A stretch of 36,918 nucleotides of DNA, taken from Bradyrhizobium algeriense (GTDB lineage Bacteria > Pseudomonadota > Alphaproteobacteria > Rhizobiales > Xanthobacteraceae). Below the pieces are notes generated by a model. That model did no database searches. It saw nothing but the letters and a program-made list of their open reading frames with translations, and had not been told where the DNA came from. The position numbers and the translations under genes are program-made. The DNA is taken from the NCBI RefSeq assembly GCF_003062295.1, contig NZ_PYCN01000045.1, positions 1-36,918 of the forward strand, given 5' to 3'. This document shows positions 8,084-14,601 of the stretch, piece by piece. How positions within the stretch are numbered: position 1 is the stretch's first letter; each line of letters begins with the position of its first letter.

Positions 8084-8553
8084 TCCTGGCGCTCCAGATA
8101 GGGGAGCAGACGTCGCAGGATGCTGCGTGGGTGGGCATGAATGCCGCAACGTTCGGCCAAGAGCTCGGCCAACTCTGCACCGCTTGGCATGCGTTCGGCC
8201 TCGCGCACGGCCTGCGCCAGCACGGCAAGGGCCTCCTCGGTAAGCTTGTGCGGGCGCTTCGGCCCGCGTTTGCGTGGTAGCAGGCCCGGCAGACCTTCGC
8301 GATTGAACAGCTCCCAGGTCACGTAGTAGACCGGCCGGGACAGTCCAAAGGACTCTGCCGCATCCACCACGGCGCGCCCCTCCTTCTCGACGCTGCGCAG
8401 CATCTCGTACTTGACCTGAACCAGATCGTTCGGATCGAAGAACGCGCTGCCGCGAAAGAGCGGATCGGTCACAGCCTGCGGCCGGGGGTGGGTGGCGCCA
8501 TGTGCCTGCAAGGCCTGCCGGCGCCGCGCTCGCTGACGTGAATCTGATGCCAT
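8029..8553 (-). CDS. Helix-turn-helix protein, N-terminal half
   Basis: The ATG at 8551-8553 has GAGGAGG just upstream. The protein starts MASDSRQRARRRQALQAHGA and contains LFRGSAFFDPNDLVQVKYEM, an HTH like that in transposase N-termini (VVDAAESFGLSRPVYYVTWELFNREGL), then LPRKRGPKRPHKL and a winged-helix-like segment (ELAELLAERCGIHAHPRSILRRLLPYL). The zero frame stops 16 codons after the A8 run. The copy at 13073-13534 shares LFRGS/FRGSEFFDP, VQVKYEMLR, and PRKxGPxxxHK. It is probably a DNA-binding factor of the mobile element. Confidence 0.75.
   Translation of the reverse strand: MASDSRQRARRRQALQAHGATHPRPQAVTDPLFRGSAFFDPNDLVQVKYEMLRSVEKEGRAVVDAAESFGLSRPVYYVTWELFNREGLPGLLPRKRGPKRPHKLTEEALAVLAQAVREAERMPSGAELAELLAERCGIHAHPRSILRRLLPYLERQEKKRSRSPKRLRSIPRST
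8077..8084 (-). promoter_or_regulatory. A8 slippery run between the two halves of the HTH gene
   Basis: On the coding strand the zero frame is GAA AAA AAA CGC, containing the canonical A AAA AAA heptamer. A -1 slip leads into the 7682-8083 frame. It could be ribosomal or transcriptional slippage. The diverged second copy has an A8 run at the matching point (13084-13091). Confidence 0.5.
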
Positions 8554-8751
8554 CCGGCCTCCTCGAAGCGCGAATCGCGGATATGTCTTGATAATTAGAT
8601 ACGATACGTAGATGGACATCAAGAGGATAAGATCGCGCAATCGACCAATATCCCGTCATATCAATGTTTAACGGCCAACTCCTGTGCATCGACTCGCACG
8701 TCATCGCCAATGCACGAACATATTTGCAAAGACATATTGCGCATAATTTTC

Positions 8752-9045
8752 CTAACATGACGGCGCCTCCTTCTGCTGCCGCCGGCACTCATCGACGAGC
8801 TTGCGCAGCTCACGCAGTCGATCGGTTCGGAAGAAGGCGCGACCAGCACCAACCGTGACTACGAGGTCGGGCTCGATAACGTCAGTCCATTCGACCGGAA
8901 GTGTCCGCAGCCTTCCTTCGGGGCCTGCGTATAACACGCGGTCTCCGCCCCAGTTGTTGCGCACGGCGAGCAGCTCGAACGTCTGTCCTCGTAGCGGATG
9001 GAACGGATGGGTGACCGTGAAAACTTGCGCGCCATGCTCGTCACC
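8752..9045 (-). CDS. DUF5372-like small protein
   Basis: The protein reads FTVTHPFHPLRGQTFELLAVRNNWGGDRVLYAG, then LPVEWTDVIEPDLVV and AGRAFFRTDRLRELRKLV. The VTHPFHPL opening and the PxxWTD motif match what I know as DUF5372, and recur in the copy at 13711-13986. No ATG, GTG or TTG lies in frame between the motif and the element end; the frame simply runs into antisense istA. The start is therefore uncertain (see finding on circularisation). Function is unknown. The 8554-8751 stretch between it and the HTH gene is AT-rich and may hold a promoter. Confidence 0.65.
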   Translation of the reverse strand, partial: GDEHGAQVFTVTHPFHPLRGQTFELLAVRNNWGGDRVLYAGPEGRLRTLPVEWTDVIEPDLVVTVGAGRAFFRTDRLRELRKLVDECRRQQKEAPSC

Positions 9046-9070
9046 ATATGCAATGCGCGCTAAACTCCAG

Positions 9071-9847
9071 GCTAAGGTTGAGGCCTGCGTCGGAATCATC
9101 GAGCGCTGGCTGCTGGGGCGGCTGCGCAACCGAACTTTTTACAGCCTGGCCGAACTCAACGGTGCGATCGCCGAGTGGCTGGCCAAGCTCAATGACGGAC
9201 GGGTGCTGCGCCAGTATGGCCGCACACGGCGCCAGTTGTTCGAGGAAATTGACGCGCCGAATCTTAAACCGCTTCCCGGCGAGCCGTGGGTCCATGTCGA
9301 ATGGCGCCGATGCCGGGTCGGGCTCGACTATCACGTCGAGATCGAACGACACTACTACTCGGTGCCCTATCGCTTCGCCCGTCGCGAGGTCGAAGCGCGG
9401 ATCTGTGCGCGAACGGTTGAAATCTTCCTGGGGGGCGAGCGTATCGCCGCGCACATGCGCGGCAGCGGCAACGGGCGGCACACGACGATCAGCGCCCACA
9501 TGCCTTCCAGCCACCGGCGCTACGGCGAGTGGACGCCGGCAAAGATCCGCAGCGAGGCAAGCCGGATCGGCCCGATGCTGCGCCTGCTGATCGACCGGAT
9601 CATCGAGGATCGGCCGCATCCCGAACAGGGCTATCGTTCGTGCCTGGGGATCATCCGTCTTGAGAAGCGCTTTGGCGCCGAGCGCCTCGAGGCGGCCGCG
9701 CTGCGCGCGATTGAGATCCAGGCTCGCAACTACCCAAGCGTCAAATCGATCCTCGAGAAGGGGCTCGATCGCGTTGCAACGCCCGCGTCCCCCGAGTGCG
9801 AGCCGATCATACACACCAACATCAGAGGCTCGGACTACTACCACTAA
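9071..9847 (+). pseudogene. istA: IS21-A istA, C-terminal part
   Basis: This piece continues IstA from AKVEACVGIIERWLLGRLRN through FYSLAELNGAIAEWLAKLN, the Mu-transposase C-terminal segment (HVEIERHYYSVPYRF), to GSDYYH and TAA. It is 9 bp upstream of istB. Together with the pieces at 1436-1770 and 5176-5594 it makes a complete but thrice-broken transposase. Confidence 0.88.
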
Positions 9848-9856
9848 GGAGAGAAA

Positions 9857-10597
9857 ATGCTGACACACCCCACACTCCACTTGCTTACCCGGCTCGGCCT
9901 TACTGGCATGGCCGAGGCCTTCACGAGCCTCGCCGAGAACGAGGAGGTCCGGGGTCTCGCTCACGCCGAATGGCTGGCGTTGCTGCTGGACCATGAAGCG
10001 ACTTGGCGCAACAACCGGCGCCTGGCGCTTCGTCTTCGCAAGGCAAAGCTGCGTCATCATGCCGTGCCCGAGGATATCGACTATCGCGCCCCCCGTGGGC
10101 TCGACCGCCGCTTGTTCGACATGCTGCTCAAGGGAGACTGGATCAAAAACCATGAGAATTGCGCCATTGTCGGGCCAACCGGCGTCGGGAAAAGCTGGCT
10201 TGGCTGTGCGCTTGGTCACAAGGCCTGCCGGGACAACCACTCTGTACTTTACACCCGGCTGCCGCGGTTGTTCGAAGAACTGGACCTTGCCCGGGGCGAC
10301 GGCCGACTCACTTCGCGGATGAAGAGCATCGCCGCCGTCGAGCTCCTGATTTTGGACGATTGGGGCCTCCAAGCCATCGACGCCAATGCCCGTCATTATC
10401 TGCTCGAAATCCTTGAAGACCGTTACGGCCGTCGATCAACACTCGTCACCAGCCAGCTTCCAATTGCCAAATGGCATGAGCTCATAAATGACCCAACTTA
10501 CGCTGATGCCATACTTGATCGCCTGCTTCACAACGCTCACAGGCTCGAACTGAACGGTGACTCCATGCGTCGCCCGCCGGTTCTTCCTCGGCCTTGA
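9857..10597 (+). CDS. istB: IstB-like ATP-binding helper of IS21-A
   Basis: The 246-residue protein starts MLTHPTLHLLTRLGLTGMAE, preceded by AAGGAGAGAAA. It belongs to the IstB/DnaC-like AAA+ family: Walker A is GPTGVGKSWLG (about 108-118), Walker B is LLILDDWG (about 168-175), and sensor text is STLVTSQLP. IstB assists target choice and strand transfer by IstA. The gene appears intact, but its partner istA is destroyed. Confidence 0.92.
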   Translation: MLTHPTLHLLTRLGLTGMAEAFTSLAENEEVRGLAHAEWLALLLDHEATWRNNRRLALRLRKAKLRHHAVPEDIDYRAPRGLDRRLFDMLLKGDWIKNHENCAIVGPTGVGKSWLGCALGHKACRDNHSVLYTRLPRLFEELDLARGDGRLTSRMKSIAAVELLILDDWGLQAIDANARHYLLEILEDRYGRRSTLVTSQLPIAKWHELINDPTYADAILDRLLHNAHRLELNGDSMRRPPVLPRP

Positions 10598-10634
10598 TGG
10601 CATGTCGGCCGATGAAGACCGAGACCGCAGCCCG

Positions 10635-10688
10635 CGAAGCTGACCGGCCGCTACGGCACTGTTGGGGGTGCGCGTCCGGTCAGCTTCG
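10635..10688 (+). terminator. Inverted repeat downstream of istB
   Basis: CGAAGCTGACCGG (10635-10647) is exactly inverted at 10676-10688 with a 28-base loop. It lies 38 bp after the istB stop. There is no U-run, so it may be a non-canonical terminator or just part of the IS21 non-coding tail. The rest of 10598-10796 has no gene. Confidence 0.4.
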
Positions 10689-10796
10689 CTCCGTCCAGCG
10701 ACACCATCAACATGAGACGTGATCTCTTCGGCAGCCGCTTGACCACGGGCTGACGATAGTGCCAATTGCCTTTTAACGATCGGGGGCTTCCACATG

Positions 10797-10866
10797 CGCG
10801 CGATCAGATTGGAACGCTGCGCGGCATCAGATTGGAATAACTGCGCGCGATCATTGGAATCCGCAC
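10797..10866. repeat. IS21-A right-end multiple terminal repeats
   Basis: Three copies of a unit TGCGCG(C/G)(G/C)ATCA(GA)TTGGAA occur, ending ATCCGCAC at 10866. They are the inverted counterparts of the left-end units at 1231-1360. Confidence 0.75.
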
Positions 10867-11191
10867 CGAGGAACAGAAGGGCCGGATTGTCGCGGAGTCG
10901 TATCGCGCTGGAGCGGTTGTTTCGGAGGTTGCGCGACGGTACGAGATCAGTCCTCAGCATTTGTTTGCGTGGCGCAAAGCAGCACGAGGGGGATTACTTG
11001 TACTCCCGAATGAAGAGGGGCTGACGTTCGTTCCCATTGTGACGCCCGGGTACAATTCGACGGCGGTTGGGAATCCACAGGAAAGCCGACTGATCAGGAT
11101 CGAGATCGCGGGCGCGGTGGTTCATGCTGGACCTGGTGTTGATCTGATCTTTCTGACTGACGTACTCCGTGCGGTAAAAGCTGCGGCATGA
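10867..11191 (+). pseudogene. tnpA: IS66-1 tnpA, 3' part
   Basis: From the second CGAG the frame reads EQKGRIVAESYRAGAVVSEVARRYEISPQHLFAWRKAARGG, the IS66 TnpA helix-turn-helix, and ends DVLRAVKAAA with TGA at 11189-11191. It overlaps the tnpB ATG (11188). It is separated from its first 29 codons by IS21-A. Confidence 0.85.
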
Positions 11192-11535
11192 TTACGGCAG
11201 GCCTACGGGTTTTGATTGCGACGAAGCCGGTTGACTTCCGCCGGGGGGCGGATGGGCTGGCGGCACTGGTGCGCGAGACGCTTGGCGAAGATCCATTCTC
11301 CGGCACAATTTATGTCTTCCGCTCGAAACGTGCGGACCGTGTGAAGATGGTTGCCTGGGACGGCACCGGGCTGGTGCTATTGTGGAAGCGGCTTGAAAGC
11401 GGAGCGTTCAAGTGGCCTCCAATCACCGACGGCGTGATGCGACTGACGTCGGCGCAATTAGCCGCGCTTGTGGATGGGATGGATTGGTCGCGGCTGCATG
11501 CGCGCGACGTTACGCGGCCGACGGCGACGTCGTGA
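11188..11535 (+). CDS. tnpB: IS66-1 TnpB (Orf2)
   Basis: The 115-residue protein MITAGLRVLIATKPVDFRRG has the IS66 Orf2 hallmarks DFRRGADGLAALV, FSGTIYVFRSKRADRVK, WDGTGLVLLWKRLE and FKWPP. It overlaps tnpA by 4 bp. TnpB is an accessory protein required for IS66 transposition, and this copy is intact. Its last 150 bp are part of the 568-bp direct repeat. Confidence 0.92.
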   Translation: MITAGLRVLIATKPVDFRRGADGLAALVRETLGEDPFSGTIYVFRSKRADRVKMVAWDGTGLVLLWKRLESGAFKWPPITDGVMRLTSAQLAALVDGMDWSRLHARDVTRPTATS

Positions 11536-11953
11536 AAGCTGCGACTTTTTGAATCAGATCAGGTTTGAGAGCAACACAACTGAACGCGAATCTGATTCTA
11601 TATCGTCATGCCGATCGATGCTTCCCCTGACGATCTCGATGTCTTGCGAGAGCTGGTGGTTCAGCTGTCGAGCGAACGCGATGCCGCGCTGGAAGAATGC
11701 CGGCGCGTGGCGGAGCAGAACGATCGGCTTCGCCATTTGTTGCAGCAACTTCGGCGTGCGCAGTTCGGCCGCAAGTCCGAACGTCTTGACCCTGAGCAGC
11801 TGCAATTGGCAATCGAGGATCTTGAGACGGCGGTGGCGGCGGAGGATGCCGAACAAGACAAGACAGCGCCAATAGAAGAAGCTCCGAAGAAGAAGCGGAA
11901 GACCAATCGGGGATCGCTGCCGGCGCATCTTCCACGCGTGCATATCACGCTTA
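11386..11953 (+). repeat. 568-bp direct repeat, first copy
   Basis: It is identical, as far as I can read, to 14034-14601, and spans the 3' part of tnpB, the tnpB-tnpC gap and the first 115 codons of tnpC. Offsets are constant at 2648 bp. Confidence 0.9.
11608..11953 (+). pseudogene. tnpC: IS66-1 tnpC, truncated first copy
   Basis: The protein is identical to the start of the intact tnpC at 14256 (MPIDASPDDLDVLRELVVQL ... PAHLPRVHITL) and then diverges at 11954 into foreign sequence, stopping at 12072. It contains the N-terminal coiled coil and the K-rich linker but no zinc finger or catalytic core. Confidence 0.9.
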
Positions 11954-12027
11954 GCCGCACAGATCGAGTAGCGGGTACCAATCAGAGCAGTTGCGCGCGA
12001 GACGTGTCCCCGTCACGAGATCCGACC

Positions 12028-12407
12028 TCATGGCTCTCCTTCCAGCGAACCACGCGAGCTTGCCAATTTTGACTCGGAGCCGTGCCCTAAAGAATCATTT
12101 GTGGGCTGATTCGCCAAGCTCCTCAGCACCACGTCTCTTGAAAGCCGGAGCAAGTCTCGAATGCTTGCGAGCGAAAGCTTGCTTGACGGGACAGGCAGCC
12201 GCTCGCCATAGAGGTTGGTTGCTGAAGCTCGAATTCTCAGCAAAATGCCGTCGCGATAATGAACGAGAACGCAGCCGCCGGGTCGGAGCGAGCTTCCGGC
12301 CGATACCAAATCAAAGCGCCGTCCGTATAGTGGATGGGTTGGGTCGGTTACGGTAATCTGCTCCAACTGATCAGATGGCTCCCGAATGGGGGCATCATGC
12401 TGTGTGG
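12028..12407 (-). CDS. Divergent DUF5372-like protein next to a recombinase remnant
   Basis: The frame reads LEQITVTDPTHPLYGRRFDLVSAG, then CVLVHYRDGILLRIRA and LSLASIRDLLRLSRDV. VTDPTHPLYGRRF parallels the VTHPFHPLFGRQL opening of the DUF5372-like genes at 8752 and 13711, but the rest differs. A TTG at about 12369 is a possible start; the ATG at 12420 lies across a junction inside a recombinase remnant. It is probably left over from a third serine-recombinase element. The 11954-12027 stretch has no gene. Confidence 0.5.
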
Positions 12408-12787
12408 TCGTACACGCCATCCTCGTCGAGGATCAGAGTGTCAGCGAGCGCGCAGATCTCCAGCAAACGTTGCCAGTCGGCATTGTTCCTCGCGAGCCGG
12501 GAGACCTCCAGGCCCATGACGCTGCCGGCGCGTCCCATGCCGACGTCGCTGACTAGCCGCTGAAAGCCCTCGCGCCAGGCGGCCGATGCGCCGGACTCGC
12601 CCTGATCACTGTCGATGACGACGATTTGCTCGTCGCACCAGCCAAGGGCAATTGCGCGTCCACGAAGTGCATACTGCCGCTTCGCGCTCTCGACGTTCTC
12701 GATGACTTGTCGCATCGAGGACTGACGAATGTACAGGTAGGCACCGCGTTCGAGGTGGTGAGGCTGGACTTTGAGGGACTCCTTCAT
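12407..12787 (-). pseudogene. Serine recombinase, N-terminal fragment (module copy 2)
   Basis: It starts MKESLKVQPHHLERGAYLYI with the catalytic YIRQSS, IDSDQGESGASAA, and LEVSRLARNNADWQRLLEIC. It is clearly homologous to the recombinase at 5619 but diverged. It stops matching after DEDGVYD (residue 127), where foreign sequence begins. The ATG overlaps the upstream ORF stop by 4 bp (12784-12787). All of the recombinase and zinc-ribbon domains are missing, so it is inactive. Confidence 0.88.
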
Positions 12788-13089
12788 GGCGTTCTCCGCT
12801 CGGGTGTGCTCATCGCCATTGTCGCGAGCACGTAAACGACAGCTGTGCGCTCGTTACGCGGCACTGGTGGAGTACGCGATGCAACTGACTGTTGAACGGG
12901 GCCTGCGGCGGCCAGCGTCTGCGCCCACCCCCACATGCCCCGGCGCAGAAAAAGCATGAGACCACTGCGGGCCGTAGGCGGCAGCGCTTCGCCGAGAGCT
13001 GCCATACGCAGCACCTCATATTGGGCCGCAATGGCGGGCGAGAGGATCGAACACGCCGGTGTCGTGGCGTGTTCATCCGGCAGTTTTTT
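12784..13089 (-). CDS. C-terminal half of HTH protein, module copy 2
   Basis: After the A8 run this frame reads LPDEHATTPACSILSPAIAAQYEVLRMAALGEALPP and GLMLFLRRGMWGWAQTLAA, homologous to the 7682-8083 frame. Relative to the HTH frame it is +1 (or -2), whereas in copy 1 the offset is -1. No independent start codon with a ribosome-binding site was seen. It ends overlapping the recombinase start. Confidence 0.5.
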   Translation of the reverse strand, partial: KKLPDEHATTPACSILSPAIAAQYEVLRMAALGEALPPTARSGLMLFLRRGMWGWAQTLAAAGPVQQSVASRTPPVPRNERTAVVYVLATMAMSTPERRTP

Positions 13090-13534
13090 TTAATGCTCGC
13101 TCGATCGTCCTGGGATGAACCTCGATGCCGAGCTCGGCGCGGATCAAGCTCGCCAGCTCCCGAGCGTGAACCGGCTCGCCCTGGACCAGCCGCGCCTGTA
13201 GGAAGGCGAGGACCTCGCCCTGGACCTTGTGGCGGCCGCGTGGGCCAGGCTTCCTTGGGACCAGTCCGGCAATCCCAGCGGCATCGAAGTTCGCCTTCGC
13301 TTGGTAGTAGGTCGGCCTGGAGACGCCATACTCGTCGGAAGCCTCCGTCACCGAAGCGTTGTCGACGGAGACGCGGCGCAACATCTCGTACTTGACTTGC
13401 ACGGCGTCGTGCGGATCGAAGAATTCGCTTCCCCGAAACTTTGGATCGCGCACCTTCTCGGGCGTCGGATTGAGCGTGCCCTCTTCGAGGAGAGCCTCCG
13501 TCTTTGAGCGCTTGCTGTCGTGCTTCGCCGGCAC
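13073..13534 (-). CDS. Helix-turn-helix protein, N-terminal half (module copy 2)
   Basis: It starts at GTG 13532-13534 (GGAG upstream) as MPAKHDSKRSKTEALLEEGT. FRGSEFFDPHDAVQVKYEMLRRV, the HTH SVTEASDEYGVSRPTYYQAKANFDAAGIAGL, PRKPGPRGRHKV and a winged-helix-like end (LGIEVHPRTIERALKK) align with the gene at 8029-8553. The zero frame ends four codons after the A8 run. The AT-rich region 13535-13710 upstream has no gene and may carry its promoter. Confidence 0.75.
   Translation of the reverse strand: MPAKHDSKRSKTEALLEEGTLNPTPEKVRDPKFRGSEFFDPHDAVQVKYEMLRRVSVDNASVTEASDEYGVSRPTYYQAKANFDAAGIAGLVPRKPGPRGRHKVQGEVLAFLQARLVQGEPVHARELASLIRAELGIEVHPRTIERALKKTAG
13084..13091 (-). promoter_or_regulatory. 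A8 run at the frame break, module copy 2
   Basis: The coding strand reads TTA AAA AAA ACT at this point, again with an A AAA AAA heptamer, at the same place in the gene as 8077-8084. Gain or loss of A by slippage would link the two frames. Confidence 0.45.
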
Positions 13535-13710
13535 CGTCGGCTCCGAGCGTGCGTAGAGGCATTACCGTAAATATAGTTACGCCGCACAAAGTTCCATTGT
13601 CAAGGTTGCAGAAGCTCGCAACGGCGAAATATTGCGTAAATAAGCGAAAAACGTTGAGCGCAACGACTTCTTGCGGCATCAATCGCCTTACATTCGCGGC
13701 ATAATTATCA

Positions 13711-13986
13711 TTACACATTTTTGGACGGCCGCGAGGATAGTTTGTCAGAAAGGCGCCTCACCAGGCTGGCCAGCTCCATCAAGTCGACCGCACGCACGAG
13801 CGCTCGTCCGCCGCCCATGATTACTTCTGGATCCGGGTCCCAAAGATCGGTCCATTGCGGAGGAACCGACCATACGGTGGCGTCATCAACCTGCAGCAAC
13901 AGGCGCTTGCCATATCGGTTATATCGTTTGCCGACGCAGCGGAGCTGTCGCCCGAACAGCGGGTGAAACGGGTGCGTGACCCGCAC
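13711..13986 (-). CDS. DUF5372-like small protein (module copy 2)
   Basis: The 91-residue protein starts at GTG: VRVTHPFHPLFGRQLRCVGK, then PPQWTDLWDPDPEVIMGGGRALVRAVDLMELASLV. It is the counterpart of 8752-9045 and lies at the same place in the module, with its start about 47 bp from the element's right edge (14033). Function is unknown; the charged compact fold gives no catalytic motif. Confidence 0.7.
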   Translation of the reverse strand: MRVTHPFHPLFGRQLRCVGKRYNRYGKRLLLQVDDATVWSVPPQWTDLWDPDPEVIMGGGRALVRAVDLMELASLVRRLSDKLSSRPSKNV

Positions 13987-14033
13987 AAACTGCAGCGGTG
14001 CATTCGAAACGTCTGCATTCTCAGATGAGATAC

Positions 14034-14183
14034 AAGCGGCTTGAAAGCGGAGCGTTCAAGTGGCCTCCAATCACCGACGGCGTGATGCGACTGACGTCGG
14101 CGCAATTAGCCGCGCTTGTGGATGGGATGGATTGGTCGCGGCTGCATGCGCGCGACGTTACGCGGCCGACGGCGACGTCGTGA
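14034..14183 (+). pseudogene. tnpB: IS66 tnpB 3' fragment
   Basis: It carries KRLESGAFKWPPITDGVMRL to the end of TnpB (RPTATS), identical to 11386-11535. The 5' end is replaced by the serine-recombinase module. Confidence 0.88.
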
Positions 14184-14601
14184 AAGCTGCGACTTTTTGA
14201 ATCAGATCAGGTTTGAGAGCAACACAACTGAACGCGAATCTGATTCTATATCGTCATGCCGATCGATGCTTCCCCTGACGATCTCGATGTCTTGCGAGAG
14301 CTGGTGGTTCAGCTGTCGAGCGAACGCGATGCCGCGCTGGAAGAATGCCGGCGCGTGGCGGAGCAGAACGATCGGCTTCGCCATTTGTTGCAGCAACTTC
14401 GGCGTGCGCAGTTCGGCCGCAAGTCCGAACGTCTTGACCCTGAGCAGCTGCAATTGGCAATCGAGGATCTTGAGACGGCGGTGGCGGCGGAGGATGCCGA
14501 ACAAGACAAGACAGCGCCAATAGAAGAAGCTCCGAAGAAGAAGCGGAAGACCAATCGGGGATCGCTGCCGGCGCATCTTCCACGCGTGCATATCACGCTT
14601 A
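14034..14601 (+). repeat. 568-bp direct repeat, second copy
   Basis: It matches 11386-11953 base for base. Its left edge cuts tnpB (14034-14183 is a leftover 3' end of tnpB) and its right edge continues smoothly into the intact tnpC. Confidence 0.9.

Larger units (their letters stand above)
5595..9070 (-). mobile_element. Compact serine-recombinase element (HTH + DUF5372 + recombinase) inserted in istA
   Basis: IstA is interrupted between RPRDK (ending GATAAG, 5594) and AKVEACVGIIERW (starting GCTAAG, 9071). Rejoining gives the normal IstA text and an uninterrupted frame. Everything between is one minus-strand transcription unit: DUF5372-like gene, HTH gene in two frames, large serine recombinase. 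Both junctions contain AGG (AAGGGCTCAG left, CCAGGCTAAGG right), consistent with serine-integrase crossover at a short AG core without target duplication. The recombinase stop lies 25 bp from the left end. Confidence 0.75.
1231..10866 (+). mobile_element. IS21-family element IS21-A, itself twice interrupted
   Basis: The termini match in inverted orientation: GTGCGGATTCCGA at 1231 and the reverse complement of the sequence ending TCCGCAC at 10866. The 4-bp CGAG is duplicated at 1227-1230 and 10867-10870, and removing the element restores the tnpA frame of IS66-1. Each end carries several copies of a roughly 20-bp repeat (CGCGCAG..TTCCGA), as is typical of IS21 transposase-binding sites. It contains istA (in three pieces) and istB. 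Without the RIT and serine-recombinase inserts it is about 2.75 kb. Confidence 0.85.

Noticed and set aside
9041..10396. 451-codon minus-strand ORF over istA and istB
   Set aside because: Antisense to clear IstA and IstB domains, with no family similarity of its own.
12810..13718. 302-codon minus-strand ORF spanning module copy 2
   Set aside because: It is a third frame through the HTH gene and intergenic region; homology lies in the 13073-13534 and 12784-13089 frames.
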